DNA from: Streptomyces roseolus
GTDB lineage: Bacteria > Actinomycetota > Actinomycetes > Streptomycetales > Streptomycetaceae
Length of the DNA: 64,000 bases
Assembly: GCF_014649855.1 (NCBI RefSeq)
Contig: NZ_BMTV01000012.1
Location: 62,001 to 126,000, forward strand
Direction: 5' to 3'
In this document: one piece after another, positions 42,916-51,852 of the stretch
Numbering within the stretch: the first letter of the stretch is position 1
Layout of the letters: each line of letters begins with the position of its first letter
Position numbers and translations under genes: made by a program
The notes under the pieces: generated by a model
Told to the model about the DNA's origin: nothing
Database searches by the model: none
What the model saw: the letters and a program-made list of their open reading frames with translations, nothing else

Positions 42916-43314
42916 GCGCGTCCCTTTTCTAGATGATCGCGGTTCGTTGTCTGCGTGGGCGTGCCGCGGAGGGCAACGTGACTGCGCTGTCACTAGGGAG
43001 GCGTACACGGTGACCGTGGACGCGGCATGTCCGTCCCGCAGGTTATCCCCGTGGGCCGTGGGTCCCTAAATCGCAGATCACAACCCGGCGGTGATACGGG
43101 TCACAGAACGTAGGGGCGAAGGGGCTTTCCGTGGGCGTCCGGGCACCCCCGTCCGGACGCCATCGAGCAGGCGGGGGGCGGGGTTTGCCGCCCTCACGCC
43201 ACGCCGGTCGGCCGGGTGAGGGCCACCCGGCGGTGGATGTGATATGGGCCTCAGTGGCCCCGGGCGCGCCCGTCCGGGTGGCGGCGCGGCGACGGAATCC
43301 GCACGGGAGCGGGC
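42916..43314. other. Intergenic region upstream of sucC
   Basis: About 400 bases between sucC and the end of the VWA gene, both on the minus strand. No gene is seen. The region should hold the sucCD promoter and the end of the MoxR operon. I see a Crp-like palindrome at 43091-43104 but no clear -10/-35 pair and no long hairpin after the VWA gene. Confidence 0.6.
43091..43104. promoter_or_regulatory. Possible Crp site upstream of sucC
   Basis: GTGATACGGGTCAC fits the remembered Streptomyces Crp pattern GTG-N6-GNCAC. With flanks it reads TGTGA-N6-TCAC on the minus strand, like the E. coli CRP site. The pattern is short, so chance matches are expected. Confidence 0.35.
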
Positions 43315-44481
43315 TCAGACGGCGTCGGGTATCGGCAGCGGCCGCTTCTCCAGGGCGGCGGCCATCACCTCCGGGAAGAGGTCGGGGGTGCAGGCGAAGG
43401 CGGGCACGCCGAGGGCGGCGAGCGCGGCGGCGTGCTCCCGGTCGTGGGCGGGGGCGCCCTCGTCGGAGAGGGCGAGCAGGGCGACGAACTGCACCCCGGA
43501 CGCCTTCATCGCCGCGACCCGCTTGAGCATCTCGTCGCGGATGCCGCCCTCGTACAGGTCGCTGACGAGGACGACGACGGTGTCGGCGGGGCGGCTGATC
43601 CGCGACTGGCAGTAGGCGAGCGCGCGGTTGATGTCGGTGCCGCCGCCGAGCCGGGTGCCGAAGAGGACGTCGACGGGGTCGTCGAGCGCGTCGGTGAGGT
43701 CCACGACGGAGGTGTCGAAGACGACGAGCCGGGTGGCGACGGCCCGGAGCGAGGCGAGGACGGCGCCGAAGACGGAGGCGTACACGACGGAGGCGGCCAT
43801 CGAGCCGGACTGGTCGACGCAGAGGACGATCTCCTTGCGGACCGCCCGGGAGGTGCGGCCGTGGCCGATCAGCCGCTCGGGGACGACCGTGCGGTGCTCG
43901 GGGAGGTAGTGCTTGAGGTTGGCCCGCAGGGTGCGGTCCCAGTCGATGTCCCGGTGGCGGGGGCGGCTGATCCGGGCCGAGCGGTCGAGGGCCCCGGTGA
44001 CGGTGGCCCGGGTGCGTGCCGAGAGCCGGGCCTCCAGGTCGTCGACGACCTTGCGGACGACGGCCCTGGCGGTCTCGCGCGTGGTCTCCGGCAGCGCCTT
44101 GTTCAGGGAGAGCAGGGTGCCGACGAGGTGCACGTCGGGCTCGACGGCCGCCAGCATCTCCGGCTCCAGGAGGAGCGTGGCGAGCCCGAGCCGGTCGATG
44201 GCGTCGCGCTGCATGACCTGCACGACGGAGCCGGGGAAGTAGCCGCGGATGTCACCGAGCCAGCGGGCGACGGAGGGCGCGGAGCCGCCGAGCCCGCCCC
44301 TGCGCTCCCCGCCGTCCTCGCCGTCTCCGCCCTTCCCGGTGTCGTAGAGGGCGCCGAGGGCGGCGTCCATGCCGGCGTCGGTGCCGGTCAGGGCGCGGCC
44401 GGTCCCTTCGGCGTCGCCGCCGCCCAGGACGAGCCGCCAGCGGCGCAGCCGCTCGTCCGCCGTGGTGGTGCGGGTGCTCAT
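43315..44481 (-). CDS. VWA domain protein (CoxE/YehP-like)
   Basis: 388 residues. The C-terminal VWA domain keeps a complete metal-dependent adhesion site: DQSGSM (223-228), the Thr of GGGTDI (282) and the Asp of LVSDLYEGG (308). The N-terminal half is helical and charged. VWA proteins of this type pair with MoxR ATPases to remodel or activate a client, such as metal insertion in CoxD/CoxE. ATG 44481 overlaps the DUF5682 stop by 4 bases (ATGA), so it is the third gene of the MoxR-DUF5682-VWA operon and probably coupled in translation. Confidence 0.93.
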   Translation of the reverse strand: MSTRTTTADERLRRWRLVLGGGDAEGTGRALTGTDAGMDAALGALYDTGKGGDGEDGGERRGGLGGSAPSVARWLGDIRGYFPGSVVQVMQRDAIDRLGLATLLLEPEMLAAVEPDVHLVGTLLSLNKALPETTRETARAVVRKVVDDLEARLSARTRATVTGALDRSARISRPRHRDIDWDRTLRANLKHYLPEHRTVVPERLIGHGRTSRAVRKEIVLCVDQSGSMAASVVYASVFGAVLASLRAVATRLVVFDTSVVDLTDALDDPVDVLFGTRLGGGTDINRALAYCQSRISRPADTVVVLVSDLYEGGIRDEMLKRVAAMKASGVQFVALLALSDEGAPAHDREHAAALAALGVPAFACTPDLFPEVMAAALEKRPLPIPDAV

Positions 44482-46787
44482 GCGGGGACCTCCGGGCCGA
44501 GGACGAGCGCGAGGAGGGGGAGGACGCCGTCGGCCCGCTCCTCGTCGAGGGCGGCGGCGAAGCCGGGGACTCGGGCTGCGGAGCCGGGGCCGGCGGCTCC
44601 GGGCCCCCGGACGACGAGCTCGCCGAGGGCCCGCCGCACCCCCTGCTCGTACGCCCCGAAGGTGCGCCGCAGCAGCGGCAGCACGTCGGTGAACGCCTCG
44701 GCCGGTACGCCGGTGAGCCAGCCGTCCAGGAGGGCGAGGAGGCGCTCGTCGTGGACGAGCAGCAGCCCGCCGCCGGGGCCGCCGACGAATCCGTCGATCC
44801 AGGCGGCGGCGTCGGCGGGCGGGGTGCCGGGCGAGAGGGCGAGGCCCATGAGCCGCGCCGTCTCCTCGTCGGGGAGCCGCCCCTCGTCGAGGAGGATCCG
44901 CACGGCGCGGCCCCGGAGGACGCCGGGCACCCGCTCCCCGCCGGCGAGCCGGCGCAGGGCGTCGGCCCAGCGGGAGGCGAGGGCGGCCGGGTCGTCGGCC
45001 GGCGCGGGGTCGGGGAGGAGGGCGATCGCGGTGTGGACGGCGTCCAGGCGCTCGCGCATCCGGTCGGCGGCGTCCGCGTCGAGCCCGGCGCAGGCGGGCG
45101 GGAGGCCGACGCGGATCCGCTCGGCCAGGCCGGTGGCGACGCCGGCGAGGGCGGCGGTGTCGGTGCCGCGCACGTCGCCGTAGCGCAGGGCGCGGGCGAG
45201 GGCCGGAAGGGCGTCGGCGAGGTGGGCCACGTCGGTGTCGAGCGCGGCCCGGTCGGCGAGGGCGCCGAGGACGGCGGGGAGGGCGTCGGTGAGGCCGCCG
45301 AGGAGGCAGCGCTCGGCGAGGCCGGTGATCTCGCCGAGGTCGGCCGCGGTGAGGGCCAGGGACACGGCCCTGGCGGTGGCGGCGTCCTCGACGGTGGTGC
45401 CCCAGACTCCGGCCTCCGCGACCCTGACGTGCAGTTCGGGCTGCCAGCGCAGCCGCCAGGACTCGCGGAAGGTGCCGGTGCCGGCGCGGCCCGCGGCGGG
45501 CAGGCCCCAGTCGACGCCGAGGAGCCGGAGCCGGTGGAGGAGGCGGCTGCGGGCGGCGTCGGTGTCGCGGCGCAGGTCGAGGTCGAGCTCGCGCTCCTCG
45601 GCCTCGGGTGTGAGCCGGAGGCTCCGGCGGAGCCGGTCGAGGTCGCGCTGGAGCGGGACGGCGGGCGCGGCGGCCGGGACCTCTCCGAGGTCGTCACCGA
45701 CGACGAGCCGGTCCCTGACGAGGGCGAGCGGCACGTCGGAGCCCTCGCAGAGGACGGCCCGGACGGCGTCGGTGGTCTCGGCGAGGCCGGGGCGCGGCCG
45801 GCCGCGCACGGCGGCGAGGGTCTCGGCGAGGCGGACGGCCTCGATGACGTGGGCGGAGGAGACGGGGTGGTCGGCCTCCCGGAGAAGGCCCGCGACCTTG
45901 GTCATCCAGCGCTCGACGGGCCGGTCGGGGGCGGCGAAGAGGTGGCCGTACCAGCCGGGGGACTCGACCCCGGCGCCGTATCCGGAGCGGCGGGCGAGCC
46001 GGCGGTGGGTCCAGGGGACCCAGGTCAGTTCGGCCTTCACCTTGGGCAGGCCCTTGAGGAGGGCGCGGTCGGCGGTGGCGGTGGTGCGGCGGGCGAGGGC
46101 GGGGACGTGCCAGGCGCCGCAGACGACGGCGACGGCGTCCCCGAACTCCTTGCGGGCGGCGCGCAGTTTCAGCCGCATGTGGGCCTCGCGGACCGGGTCG
46201 CGCGGCCGGCCGCCGTGCCCGTACCGCTCGCGCAGGGCGGTCATGGCCTCGGCGAGGGCCTCGAAGGGGGCGAGGGGGTCGGTGTCGCCGCGGTGTTCGA
46301 CGACGTCCTCCCACCACTGTTCGGGGTCCTCCCGACCGGCGGCCCGGGCGAGCGCGGCGAGGGGGTCGACGGGGGCGGAGCCGTCGGCCTCGTCCTCGCC
46401 GTCGCCCCAGGTGGGGTCGGCGGCGGCGAGGGTGTGGGCGGCGGGCAGGTCGACGAAGCGGACGGGGACGTCCCGGGCGAGGGCCCAGCGCAGCGCGGTC
46501 CACTCGGGAGAGAAGGCGGCGAAGGGCCAGAAGGCGGCCCGGCCGGGGTCGTCGACGGCGTGGGCGAGGAGGGCGACGGGCGGCCGCATCTCCGGGTCGG
46601 CGGCGAGCGCGGCCAGCGCGTCGGCCTCGGCGGGGCCCTCGATCAGGACCGCGTCGGGCCGGGCCGCGTCCAGGGCGGCGGCCACCCCGCGCGCGGAGCC
46701 GGGTCCGTGGTGCCGGACCCCGAGCAGCAGCGGCCCGGCGGCCTGCCGCGCCCGGAGCTCCGCGGGCGCCGTGGTGAGGGCGGTCAT
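44478..46787 (-). CDS. DUF5682 protein (YehM-like), possible TIKI/EreA-ChaN-type domain
   Basis: 769 residues, soluble. The N-terminal domain has conserved polar motifs: GVRHHGPGS (23-31), LIEGP with Glu 50, VRFVDLP (about 108-114), REAHMR (200-205) and VCGAWH (222-227). His pairs, a Glu and a late Gly-x-x-His recall TIKI/TraB and EreA/ChaN-like hydrolase folds, but that link is my inference. The rest is Leu/Ala/Arg-rich helical sequence ending at PEVPA. Activity is unknown. It overlaps both neighbours by 4 bases and sits between MoxR and VWA, so it is probably a client or effector of that ATPase pair. Confidence 0.85.
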   Translation of the reverse strand: MTALTTAPAELRARQAAGPLLLGVRHHGPGSARGVAAALDAARPDAVLIEGPAEADALAALAADPEMRPPVALLAHAVDDPGRAAFWPFAAFSPEWTALRWALARDVPVRFVDLPAAHTLAAADPTWGDGEDEADGSAPVDPLAALARAAGREDPEQWWEDVVEHRGDTDPLAPFEALAEAMTALRERYGHGGRPRDPVREAHMRLKLRAARKEFGDAVAVVCGAWHVPALARRTTATADRALLKGLPKVKAELTWVPWTHRRLARRSGYGAGVESPGWYGHLFAAPDRPVERWMTKVAGLLREADHPVSSAHVIEAVRLAETLAAVRGRPRPGLAETTDAVRAVLCEGSDVPLALVRDRLVVGDDLGEVPAAAPAVPLQRDLDRLRRSLRLTPEAEERELDLDLRRDTDAARSRLLHRLRLLGVDWGLPAAGRAGTGTFRESWRLRWQPELHVRVAEAGVWGTTVEDAATARAVSLALTAADLGEITGLAERCLLGGLTDALPAVLGALADRAALDTDVAHLADALPALARALRYGDVRGTDTAALAGVATGLAERIRVGLPPACAGLDADAADRMRERLDAVHTAIALLPDPAPADDPAALASRWADALRRLAGGERVPGVLRGRAVRILLDEGRLPDEETARLMGLALSPGTPPADAAAWIDGFVGGPGGGLLLVHDERLLALLDGWLTGVPAEAFTDVLPLLRRTFGAYEQGVRRALGELVVRGPGAAGPGSAARVPGFAAALDEERADGVLPLLALVLGPEVPA

Positions 46788-47941
46788 GCGCTCACCTCGC
46801 GGCAGGCACGGTAGAAGTCCTTCCAGCCGTCGCGCTCTCTCACCACCGTCTCCAGGTACTCCTGCCAGACGACCCGGTCGGCCGCCGGGTCGCGGACGAC
46901 GGCGCCGAGGATGCCGGCGGCGACGTCCGAGGGGCGCAGCACGCCGTCCCCGAAGTGGGCGGCGAGGGCGAGGCCGCCGGTGACGACGGAGATGGCCTCG
47001 GCGGTGGAGAGGGTCCCCGAGGGGGACTTGAGCCTGGTGCGGCCGTCGGCGGTGACGCCGTCGCGGAGCTCGCGGAAGACGGTGACGACCCGTCGGATCT
47101 CCTCGACGCCCTCGGGCGGGGCGGGCAGTTCGAGGGAGCGGCCCAGCTGCTCGACCCGGCGGGCGACGATGTCGACCTCGTCCTCGGGGGTGGCGGGCAG
47201 CGGCAGCACGACGGTGTTGAAGCGGCGCCGGAGCGCGCTGGACAGCTCGTTGACGCCCCGGTCGCGGTCGTTGGCGGTGGCGATGAGGTTGAAGCCGGGG
47301 ACGGCCTGGACCTCCTCGCCGAGCTCGGGGACGGGCAGGGTCTTCTCGGACAGGAGGGTGATGAGCGTGTCCTGCACGTCGGCGGGGACGCGGGTCAGCT
47401 CCTCGACGCGGGCGGTCGCCCCGCGCTCCATGGCGCGCATGACGGGGCTGGGGACGAGCGCGGCGCGGCTGGGGCCCTCGGCGAGCAGCCTGGCGTAGTT
47501 CCACCCGTACCGGATGGCCTCCTCGGGGGTGCCGGCGGTGCCCTGCACGAGGAGGGTGGAGTCGCCGCTGACGGCGGCGGCGAGGTGCTCGGAGACCCAG
47601 GTCTTGGCGGTGCCGGGGACGCCGAGGAGGAGCAGCGCGCGGTCGGTGGCGAGCGTGGTGACGGCGACCTCGACGATGCGCCGGGGGCCGACGTACTTCG
47701 GTGTGATCACGGTGCCGTCGGGGAGCGTGCCGCCGAGGAGGTAGGTGGCGACGGCCCAGGGCGAGAGGCGCCAGCGGGCGGGCCGGGGACGGTCGTCGGC
47801 GGCGGCGAGCGCGGCGAGCTCGTGGGCGAAGGCGTGTTCGGCGTGGGGCCGCAGGGCCTCGGCGGGGCCCGGGCGGCCCGGGCCGGTGTCCGTCACGGCA
47901 CCGGCGCCGGGCTGCTCGTCGGTGGTTGCGGGCACGGTCAT
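46784..47941 (-). CDS. MoxR-family AAA+ ATPase (YehL-like)
   Basis: 385 residues. Walker A is GVPGTAKT (107-114). Further AAA+ features include ALVPSPVMRAMERGATARVEELTRVPADVQDTLITLLSEK (Walker B region and after) and sensor 1 in NLIATANDRDRGVNELSSALRRRFNTV with arginine-finger residues. MoxR ATPases act with VWA partners as chaperones. It is first in the three-gene operon, ATG 47941 with GGAGGGGG upstream, and a DNA-damage-type promoter lies 39-61 bases upstream. Gene order and overlaps (ATGA at both junctions) imply a stoichiometric complex. Confidence 0.95.
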   Translation of the reverse strand: MTVPATTDEQPGAGAVTDTGPGRPGPAEALRPHAEHAFAHELAALAAADDRPRPARWRLSPWAVATYLLGGTLPDGTVITPKYVGPRRIVEVAVTTLATDRALLLLGVPGTAKTWVSEHLAAAVSGDSTLLVQGTAGTPEEAIRYGWNYARLLAEGPSRAALVPSPVMRAMERGATARVEELTRVPADVQDTLITLLSEKTLPVPELGEEVQAVPGFNLIATANDRDRGVNELSSALRRRFNTVVLPLPATPEDEVDIVARRVEQLGRSLELPAPPEGVEEIRRVVTVFRELRDGVTADGRTRLKSPSGTLSTAEAISVVTGGLALAAHFGDGVLRPSDVAAGILGAVVRDPAADRVVWQEYLETVVRERDGWKDFYRACREVSA

Positions 47942-47979
47942 GGATCCCCCTCCAGATCGTTCGACCTGCTGTGCGATCC

Positions 47980-48002
47980 ACGGTGCACCACGCCACTGAC
48001 AA
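47980..48002 (-). promoter_or_regulatory. RecA-NDp/PafBC-like promoter of the MoxR operon
   Basis: TTGTCAGTG (48002-47994), eight bases, CACCGT (47985-47980) on the minus strand. Only the T of the TAnnnT box differs from the remembered consensus. It shares TTGTCAGTGGCG-N6-ACCGT, same spacing, with the promoter of the SWIM gene at 48662-48684. Confidence 0.6.
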
Positions 48003-48043
48003 TCGACTTGCGCCGCAGCTCAGCGGCGCGATCGAGGGGTTCC

Positions 48044-48120
48044 GACGGCCGGTTGGGGACCGTCGCGGGCGGGGACGGCCGGTGGGAGACCGTCGCGGGC
48101 GGGGACGGTCAGTTGAAGAC
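48044..48120. repeat. 30-bp tandem repeat reaching the lipoprotein 3' end
   Basis: Full units at 48044-48073 and 48074-48103 and a diverged partial unit from 48104, each beginning GACGG and containing GACCGTCGCGGGCGGG. The last partial unit includes the stop and final codons of the lipoprotein gene (stop at 48109-48111). Confidence 0.8.
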
Positions 48121-48522
48121 CGGGGAGACGGCGACGCAGCCGCCGGCCATGGCCTGCTCGCCCTTGGCCTCCTTGATGACCTTGCCCTGGTAGACGACCT
48201 TGCAGGTGAGGTCGGCGGGCTTGGTGGAGACGGGCATGACGGCGGGCGGCATGATGCCGTGCAGCTTCACGGTCCTGGTCCACGGCACGGTGGGCTTCTT
48301 GTCGCTCTCGACCTGCGGCTGCATCGCGGTGCCGTCGCCGGCGTGGTACTCGATCGACTCCACGGCCGTGCCGGTGACCTCGTAGGTCACCTCGTAGCTT
48401 TCGGTGACGGCTTTGTCGACCTGGTCGGCGGCCTTGTCGGCCGCTTCGGAACAGGCCCCGAGCCCGAACGCGAGGCCGGCGACGGCGAGGGCCGAGGCGG
48501 CGGTGCGGACGGTGCGGTTCAT
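48109..48522 (-). CDS. Small lipoprotein, MmpS-like fold suggested
   Basis: 137 residues. The signal ends GLGAC-S, giving the lipid-anchored Cys at about residue 24. The mature part (about 40-137) is strand-rich: YEVTYEVTGTAVESIEYHAGDG, TRTVKLHG and LTCKVVYQGKVIKEAKGEQAMAGGCVAVSPVF, with a probable disulfide between two Cys. The size and pattern resemble MmpS-type membrane-associated proteins. It lies between the MoxR operon and the SWIM gene but no shared promoter motif is seen for it, so a part in that system is not shown. ATG 48522. Confidence 0.8.
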   Translation of the reverse strand: MNRTVRTAASALAVAGLAFGLGACSEAADKAADQVDKAVTESYEVTYEVTGTAVESIEYHAGDGTAMQPQVESDKKPTVPWTRTVKLHGIMPPAVMPVSTKPADLTCKVVYQGKVIKEAKGEQAMAGGCVAVSPVFN

Positions 48523-48661
48523 GGTGGTACTCCCCCTGCACGGTGGTGCGGTCGAAGGGCTCACGCTGGTTCGCGCGAGCTCGCACAGCACCGTAAAGGA
48601 CCGGTAAAACAACGGTGTCGCCGGGGTCCTCCTTCGGCAGGGAATCCCCAGGTCAACTGCG

Positions 48662-48684
48662 TTGTCAGTGGCGGAGAATACCGT
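48662..48684 (+). promoter_or_regulatory. RecA-NDp/PafBC-type promoter of the SWIM gene
   Basis: TTGTCAGTG (48662-48670), eight bases, TACCGT (48679-48684), then 7 bases to ATG 48692. All fixed positions of the remembered consensus TTGTCRGTG-N8-TAnnnT match. The transcript should be leaderless. Confidence 0.75.
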
Positions 48685-48691
48685 CAGGTGC

Positions 48692-49987
48692 ATGAATGCG
48701 ACGGGGACGCGGCGGACGGCCGGGCAGGTGCGGGCACTGGCTCCTGACGAGGCGTCGCGCAGAGCGGGCGACGGGCTCGCCACGGCCGGGCCGTGGAGCG
48801 GCGCGGGCGGCCGCGACGGGGTCGTCTGGGGGCAGTGCGCGAGCAGCGGCCGCACGCCGTACCGCACGGTCGTGGACACGGCGGGGCCCGTGTACGCGTG
48901 CACCTGCCCGAGCCCCACGTCCCCCTGCGCGCACGCGCTCGGTCTGCTGCTGCTCTGGGCGGCGGGCGACCCGGCCGTGCCGGACGGGGCCGAACCGCCC
49001 GGCTGGGCCGCCCGCCGGCTCGCGCCGCGGACGGCGGCGCCGGCCGACCCCGAGGCGGCCCGCCGCCGGGCCGAGCGCCGGGCGGCCCGGGTGACGGCGG
49101 GCGCGGAGGAGCTGGAGCGCCGGCTCGCCGACCTGGTGCGCGGCGGGCTCGCGGCGGCCGGCCGCCAGGGGTACGGCCTGTGGGAGGAGACCGCGGCCCG
49201 CATGGTCGACGCGCAGGCGCCCGGGCTCGCCGCCCGGGTCCGCGGGCTCGGCGCGATACCGGGCTCGGGCCCGGGCTGGCCGGTGCGGCTCCTGGAGGAG
49301 TGCGCGCTCGCCCATCTCCTGGACCGCGCGTGGCTGGCCGCCGACCGGCTGCCCGACGGTCTCGCCGCGACGGTGCGGACCCGGGTCGGCCTGCCGTCCG
49401 TCGCGGCCGGCCCGGCGGTACGGGACCGCTGGCTGGTCCTCTCCCGGACCGACACCGGGGACGGCCGGCTGACGACCCGTCGCATCTGGCTGTACGGCAC
49501 GGCCGGCGGTCGTACGGCCCTGGTGCTCTCGTACGGCGCGGCGGGCCGCGCACCCGCCCTCGCCCTGCCGGTCGGCGCCCTGCTGGACGGCGAACTGACC
49601 CCGCACGCGGGCTCCGGACAGCTCCGCGCGGACCCCGGCGAGCTGGTCCCGGCCCCCGGCCCGGCCGCCCCGCCGCCGGGCGGACCGGTCGGCGCGGCCC
49701 TCGACGCGTACGGCCGCGCCCTGCGCGAGGACCCCTGGCTGGAGTCCTGGCCGGCGACGCTCGCCCGGGTCGTCCCCGCGCGCGCGGAGTACGGCTGGCA
49801 GCTCGCCGACGCCGACGGCCACGAGGCCCTTCCCGTGGCGGCCCCGGACCGCCCCGCCCTCTGGCGCCTCCTGGCCCTGTCCGGCGGCGCCCCCGTCACG
49901 GTCTTCGGCGAGTGCGGACCCGGGGGCTTCACCCCTCTGACGGCCTGGTCCCCGGAATCCCCGGAGGACCCGGTCCCCCTGACGTGA
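48692..49987 (+). CDS. SWIM zinc-finger protein (YehQ-like)
   Basis: 431 residues. The SWIM finger is Cys70-x-Cys72 ... Cys79-x-His81 in ACTCPSPTSPCAHALGLLLLW, the standard CxC-xn-CxH zinc site that can bind DNA or protein. The rest is Ala/Arg/Leu-rich helical sequence (about 100-200) followed by a strand-rich C-terminal half. ATG 48692 is fixed by the promoter box 7 bases upstream; the open frame to 48662 starts within the promoter. It is divergent from the MoxR operon and followed by the DUF5691 gene. Expected partner of the MoxR/VWA proteins, as in the E. coli yeh cluster. Confidence 0.88.
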   Translation: MNATGTRRTAGQVRALAPDEASRRAGDGLATAGPWSGAGGRDGVVWGQCASSGRTPYRTVVDTAGPVYACTCPSPTSPCAHALGLLLLWAAGDPAVPDGAEPPGWAARRLAPRTAAPADPEAARRRAERRAARVTAGAEELERRLADLVRGGLAAAGRQGYGLWEETAARMVDAQAPGLAARVRGLGAIPGSGPGWPVRLLEECALAHLLDRAWLAADRLPDGLAATVRTRVGLPSVAAGPAVRDRWLVLSRTDTGDGRLTTRRIWLYGTAGGRTALVLSYGAAGRAPALALPVGALLDGELTPHAGSGQLRADPGELVPAPGPAAPPPGGPVGAALDAYGRALREDPWLESWPATLARVVPARAEYGWQLADADGHEALPVAAPDRPALWRLLALSGGAPVTVFGECGPGGFTPLTAWSPESPEDPVPLT

Positions 49988-50168
49988 CCTGCCCGCCCCC
50001 GCCGTGTGGGCAGGCGTTCCGCCCGGGGGTCCCCCTGGACGAGGTCCTCGGGGGAGGAACGGGTGGGCGCACGGGACGGCGCGCCGAGCCGCGCCCGGAC
50101 TTCCCCCCTGAACCCGCACCCCGCGCACGCCGCCGTACGGGTGCGGGGCCCACGACCACGGAGGAACC

Positions 50169-51761
50169 GTGACGACAACAGACACCGCGTGGGAGCGCCT
50201 GGTCGCCGCCGCCCTGCTGGGCACCGACCGCCGCCCGCCCGCAGGCGCACGCGGCGCCGAGGCCGCGAGCACGCTGCTCGACGCCGCCGCCCGCCACACC
50301 CTCCGCCGCCGCGCGGGCCTCCGCCCCGGCCCCGCCGCCGTACCCCCCGAACCGGCACCGCACGACCCGCGCCCCGCGCTGCCCGAAGCGGCCCGGCGCC
50401 GCCTCGACCACCTGCTGGCGGGCCGGGGGGCGGTCCCCGCCGCCGGCCGCCGCGGCACGGCGCCGGACCTCGCCGAACTGCTCCCGCAGTGGCTGGCGCT
50501 GGCCGGCGAGCGCGGCTACAAAGCGCCGCCGGCCGCCCTGCCGGCCCTTCTCGACGCGGCCAGGGCCCGTACCGATCTGCGCCCGCGGGCCCTGGCGTTC
50601 GCCGGACCGCGCGGAGTGTGGCTGGCCCGGCTCAACCCGGAGTGGCGGTTCGCGCTGCGCGGCGGCGCCGGCGGCGCCCTGCCGGACCCCGGGGACGAGG
50701 AGGCGGTGCGGAAGCTGTGGGAGGAGGGCCTGTTCGCCGAGCGGGTCGCCCTCCTCGGAGCCGTACGGGCGAAGGATCCGGCGGCTGGACGGGCTCTGCT
50801 GGCCACGACCTGGGCCGGCGAACGGGCCGAGGACCGGCTGATGTTCCTGGACTCGCTGCGCGCCGGCCTGTCGGCGGCGGACGAGGAGTTCCTGGAGGCC
50901 GCCCTCGCCGACCGCAGCCGCAACGTCCGCGCCACCGCCGCCGAACTGCTCTCCGCGCTGCCGGGCTCCGCGTTCGCGGGCCGCATGGCGGCCCGGGCAC
51001 TCACCTGCGTGGGCCTGGACCGGACGGCGTCCGTGCCGACGGTCGTCGTGGAGGCTCCGCACGAGTGCGACGAGGAGATGCGGCGGGACGGCGTGGCCGC
51101 GGTGCCCCCGGCGGGCCGGGGCGAGCGGTCCTGGTGGCTGGGCCAGCTGGTGGAGGCCGCCCCGCTGGCCTGCTGGCCGGCCCGGTTCGGCGGGCGGACC
51201 CCGGAGGAGATCGTGGCGCTGCCGGTCGCCGACGACTGGCAGCCGGAGCTGCACGCGGCCTGGTGCCGGGCGGCGGTGCGTCAGCGGGACGCGGCCTGGT
51301 CGCGGGCGCTGCTCGGCGCCCCTTCGACGCCGCCCGCGACGGGCCCCGGCACCTCGTCGCTGGCCGAGCGGGCGCAGCTGCTGTCGACGCTCGACCCGGC
51401 GGAGCGGGCCCGCTGGGTGGCGGCGTTCGTGGCGGCGCACGGCCTGTCCGAGGCCTTCCAGCTGCTCGGGGTGTGCACGGTGCCGTGGGCGGAGCCGCTG
51501 GGCGAGGCGGTGATCGACGCCCTGGACGTCGCCCGGGACGCGGGCAGCTATCCGTGGAGCTTCAGCGGGGTGATGGGGCTCGCGGAGCGCTGCCTCTCCC
51601 CCGACGCGGCCCGCCTCCTGGCGTCGTCGGCGGCGGTCCCGGAGGCGGAGGACACCTCTCCGGGCGCGGGCGCCTACTGGTCGGAGGCGTTCCAGCGCCT
51701 GGTGGCCACGCTGGACCTGCGCGCCCGCATGCGTGCGGAACTGGACGGCCCGCCGGGCTGA
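50169..51761 (+). CDS. DUF5691 helical-repeat protein
   Basis: 530 residues, soluble, almost entirely Leu/Ala/Arg helices. Segments such as FLEAALADRSRNVRATAAELLSALPGSAFAGRMAARA and ALLDAARARTDLRPRALAFAGPRGVWLARLNPEWRF look like HEAT-type repeats, suggesting a protein-binding scaffold. Biochemical role unknown. GTG 50169 is preceded by GGAGGAACC. It follows the SWIM gene after 181 bases without a terminator, so it probably shares that DNA-damage-type promoter. A strong hairpin ends the unit. Confidence 0.88.
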   Translation: MTTTDTAWERLVAAALLGTDRRPPAGARGAEAASTLLDAAARHTLRRRAGLRPGPAAVPPEPAPHDPRPALPEAARRRLDHLLAGRGAVPAAGRRGTAPDLAELLPQWLALAGERGYKAPPAALPALLDAARARTDLRPRALAFAGPRGVWLARLNPEWRFALRGGAGGALPDPGDEEAVRKLWEEGLFAERVALLGAVRAKDPAAGRALLATTWAGERAEDRLMFLDSLRAGLSAADEEFLEAALADRSRNVRATAAELLSALPGSAFAGRMAARALTCVGLDRTASVPTVVVEAPHECDEEMRRDGVAAVPPAGRGERSWWLGQLVEAAPLACWPARFGGRTPEEIVALPVADDWQPELHAAWCRAAVRQRDAAWSRALLGAPSTPPATGPGTSSLAERAQLLSTLDPAERARWVAAFVAAHGLSEAFQLLGVCTVPWAEPLGEAVIDALDVARDAGSYPWSFSGVMGLAERCLSPDAARLLASSAAVPEAEDTSPGAGAYWSEAFQRLVATLDLRARMRAELDGPPG

Positions 51762-51786
51762 CCCGCCGGGTGGGGGCACAGGGGGG

Positions 51787-51832
51787 ACCGGACGGCCGGG
51801 AGCCCGTCGGAGGGGGCTCCCGGCCGTCCGGT
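51787..51832. terminator. Terminator after DUF5691
   Basis: 19-bp stem: 51787-51805 pairs with 51814-51832 around an 8-base loop, between the convergent ends at 51761 and 51853. Confidence 0.88.
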
Positions 51833-51852
51833 GCGCACGGTGCGTGCGGCCG

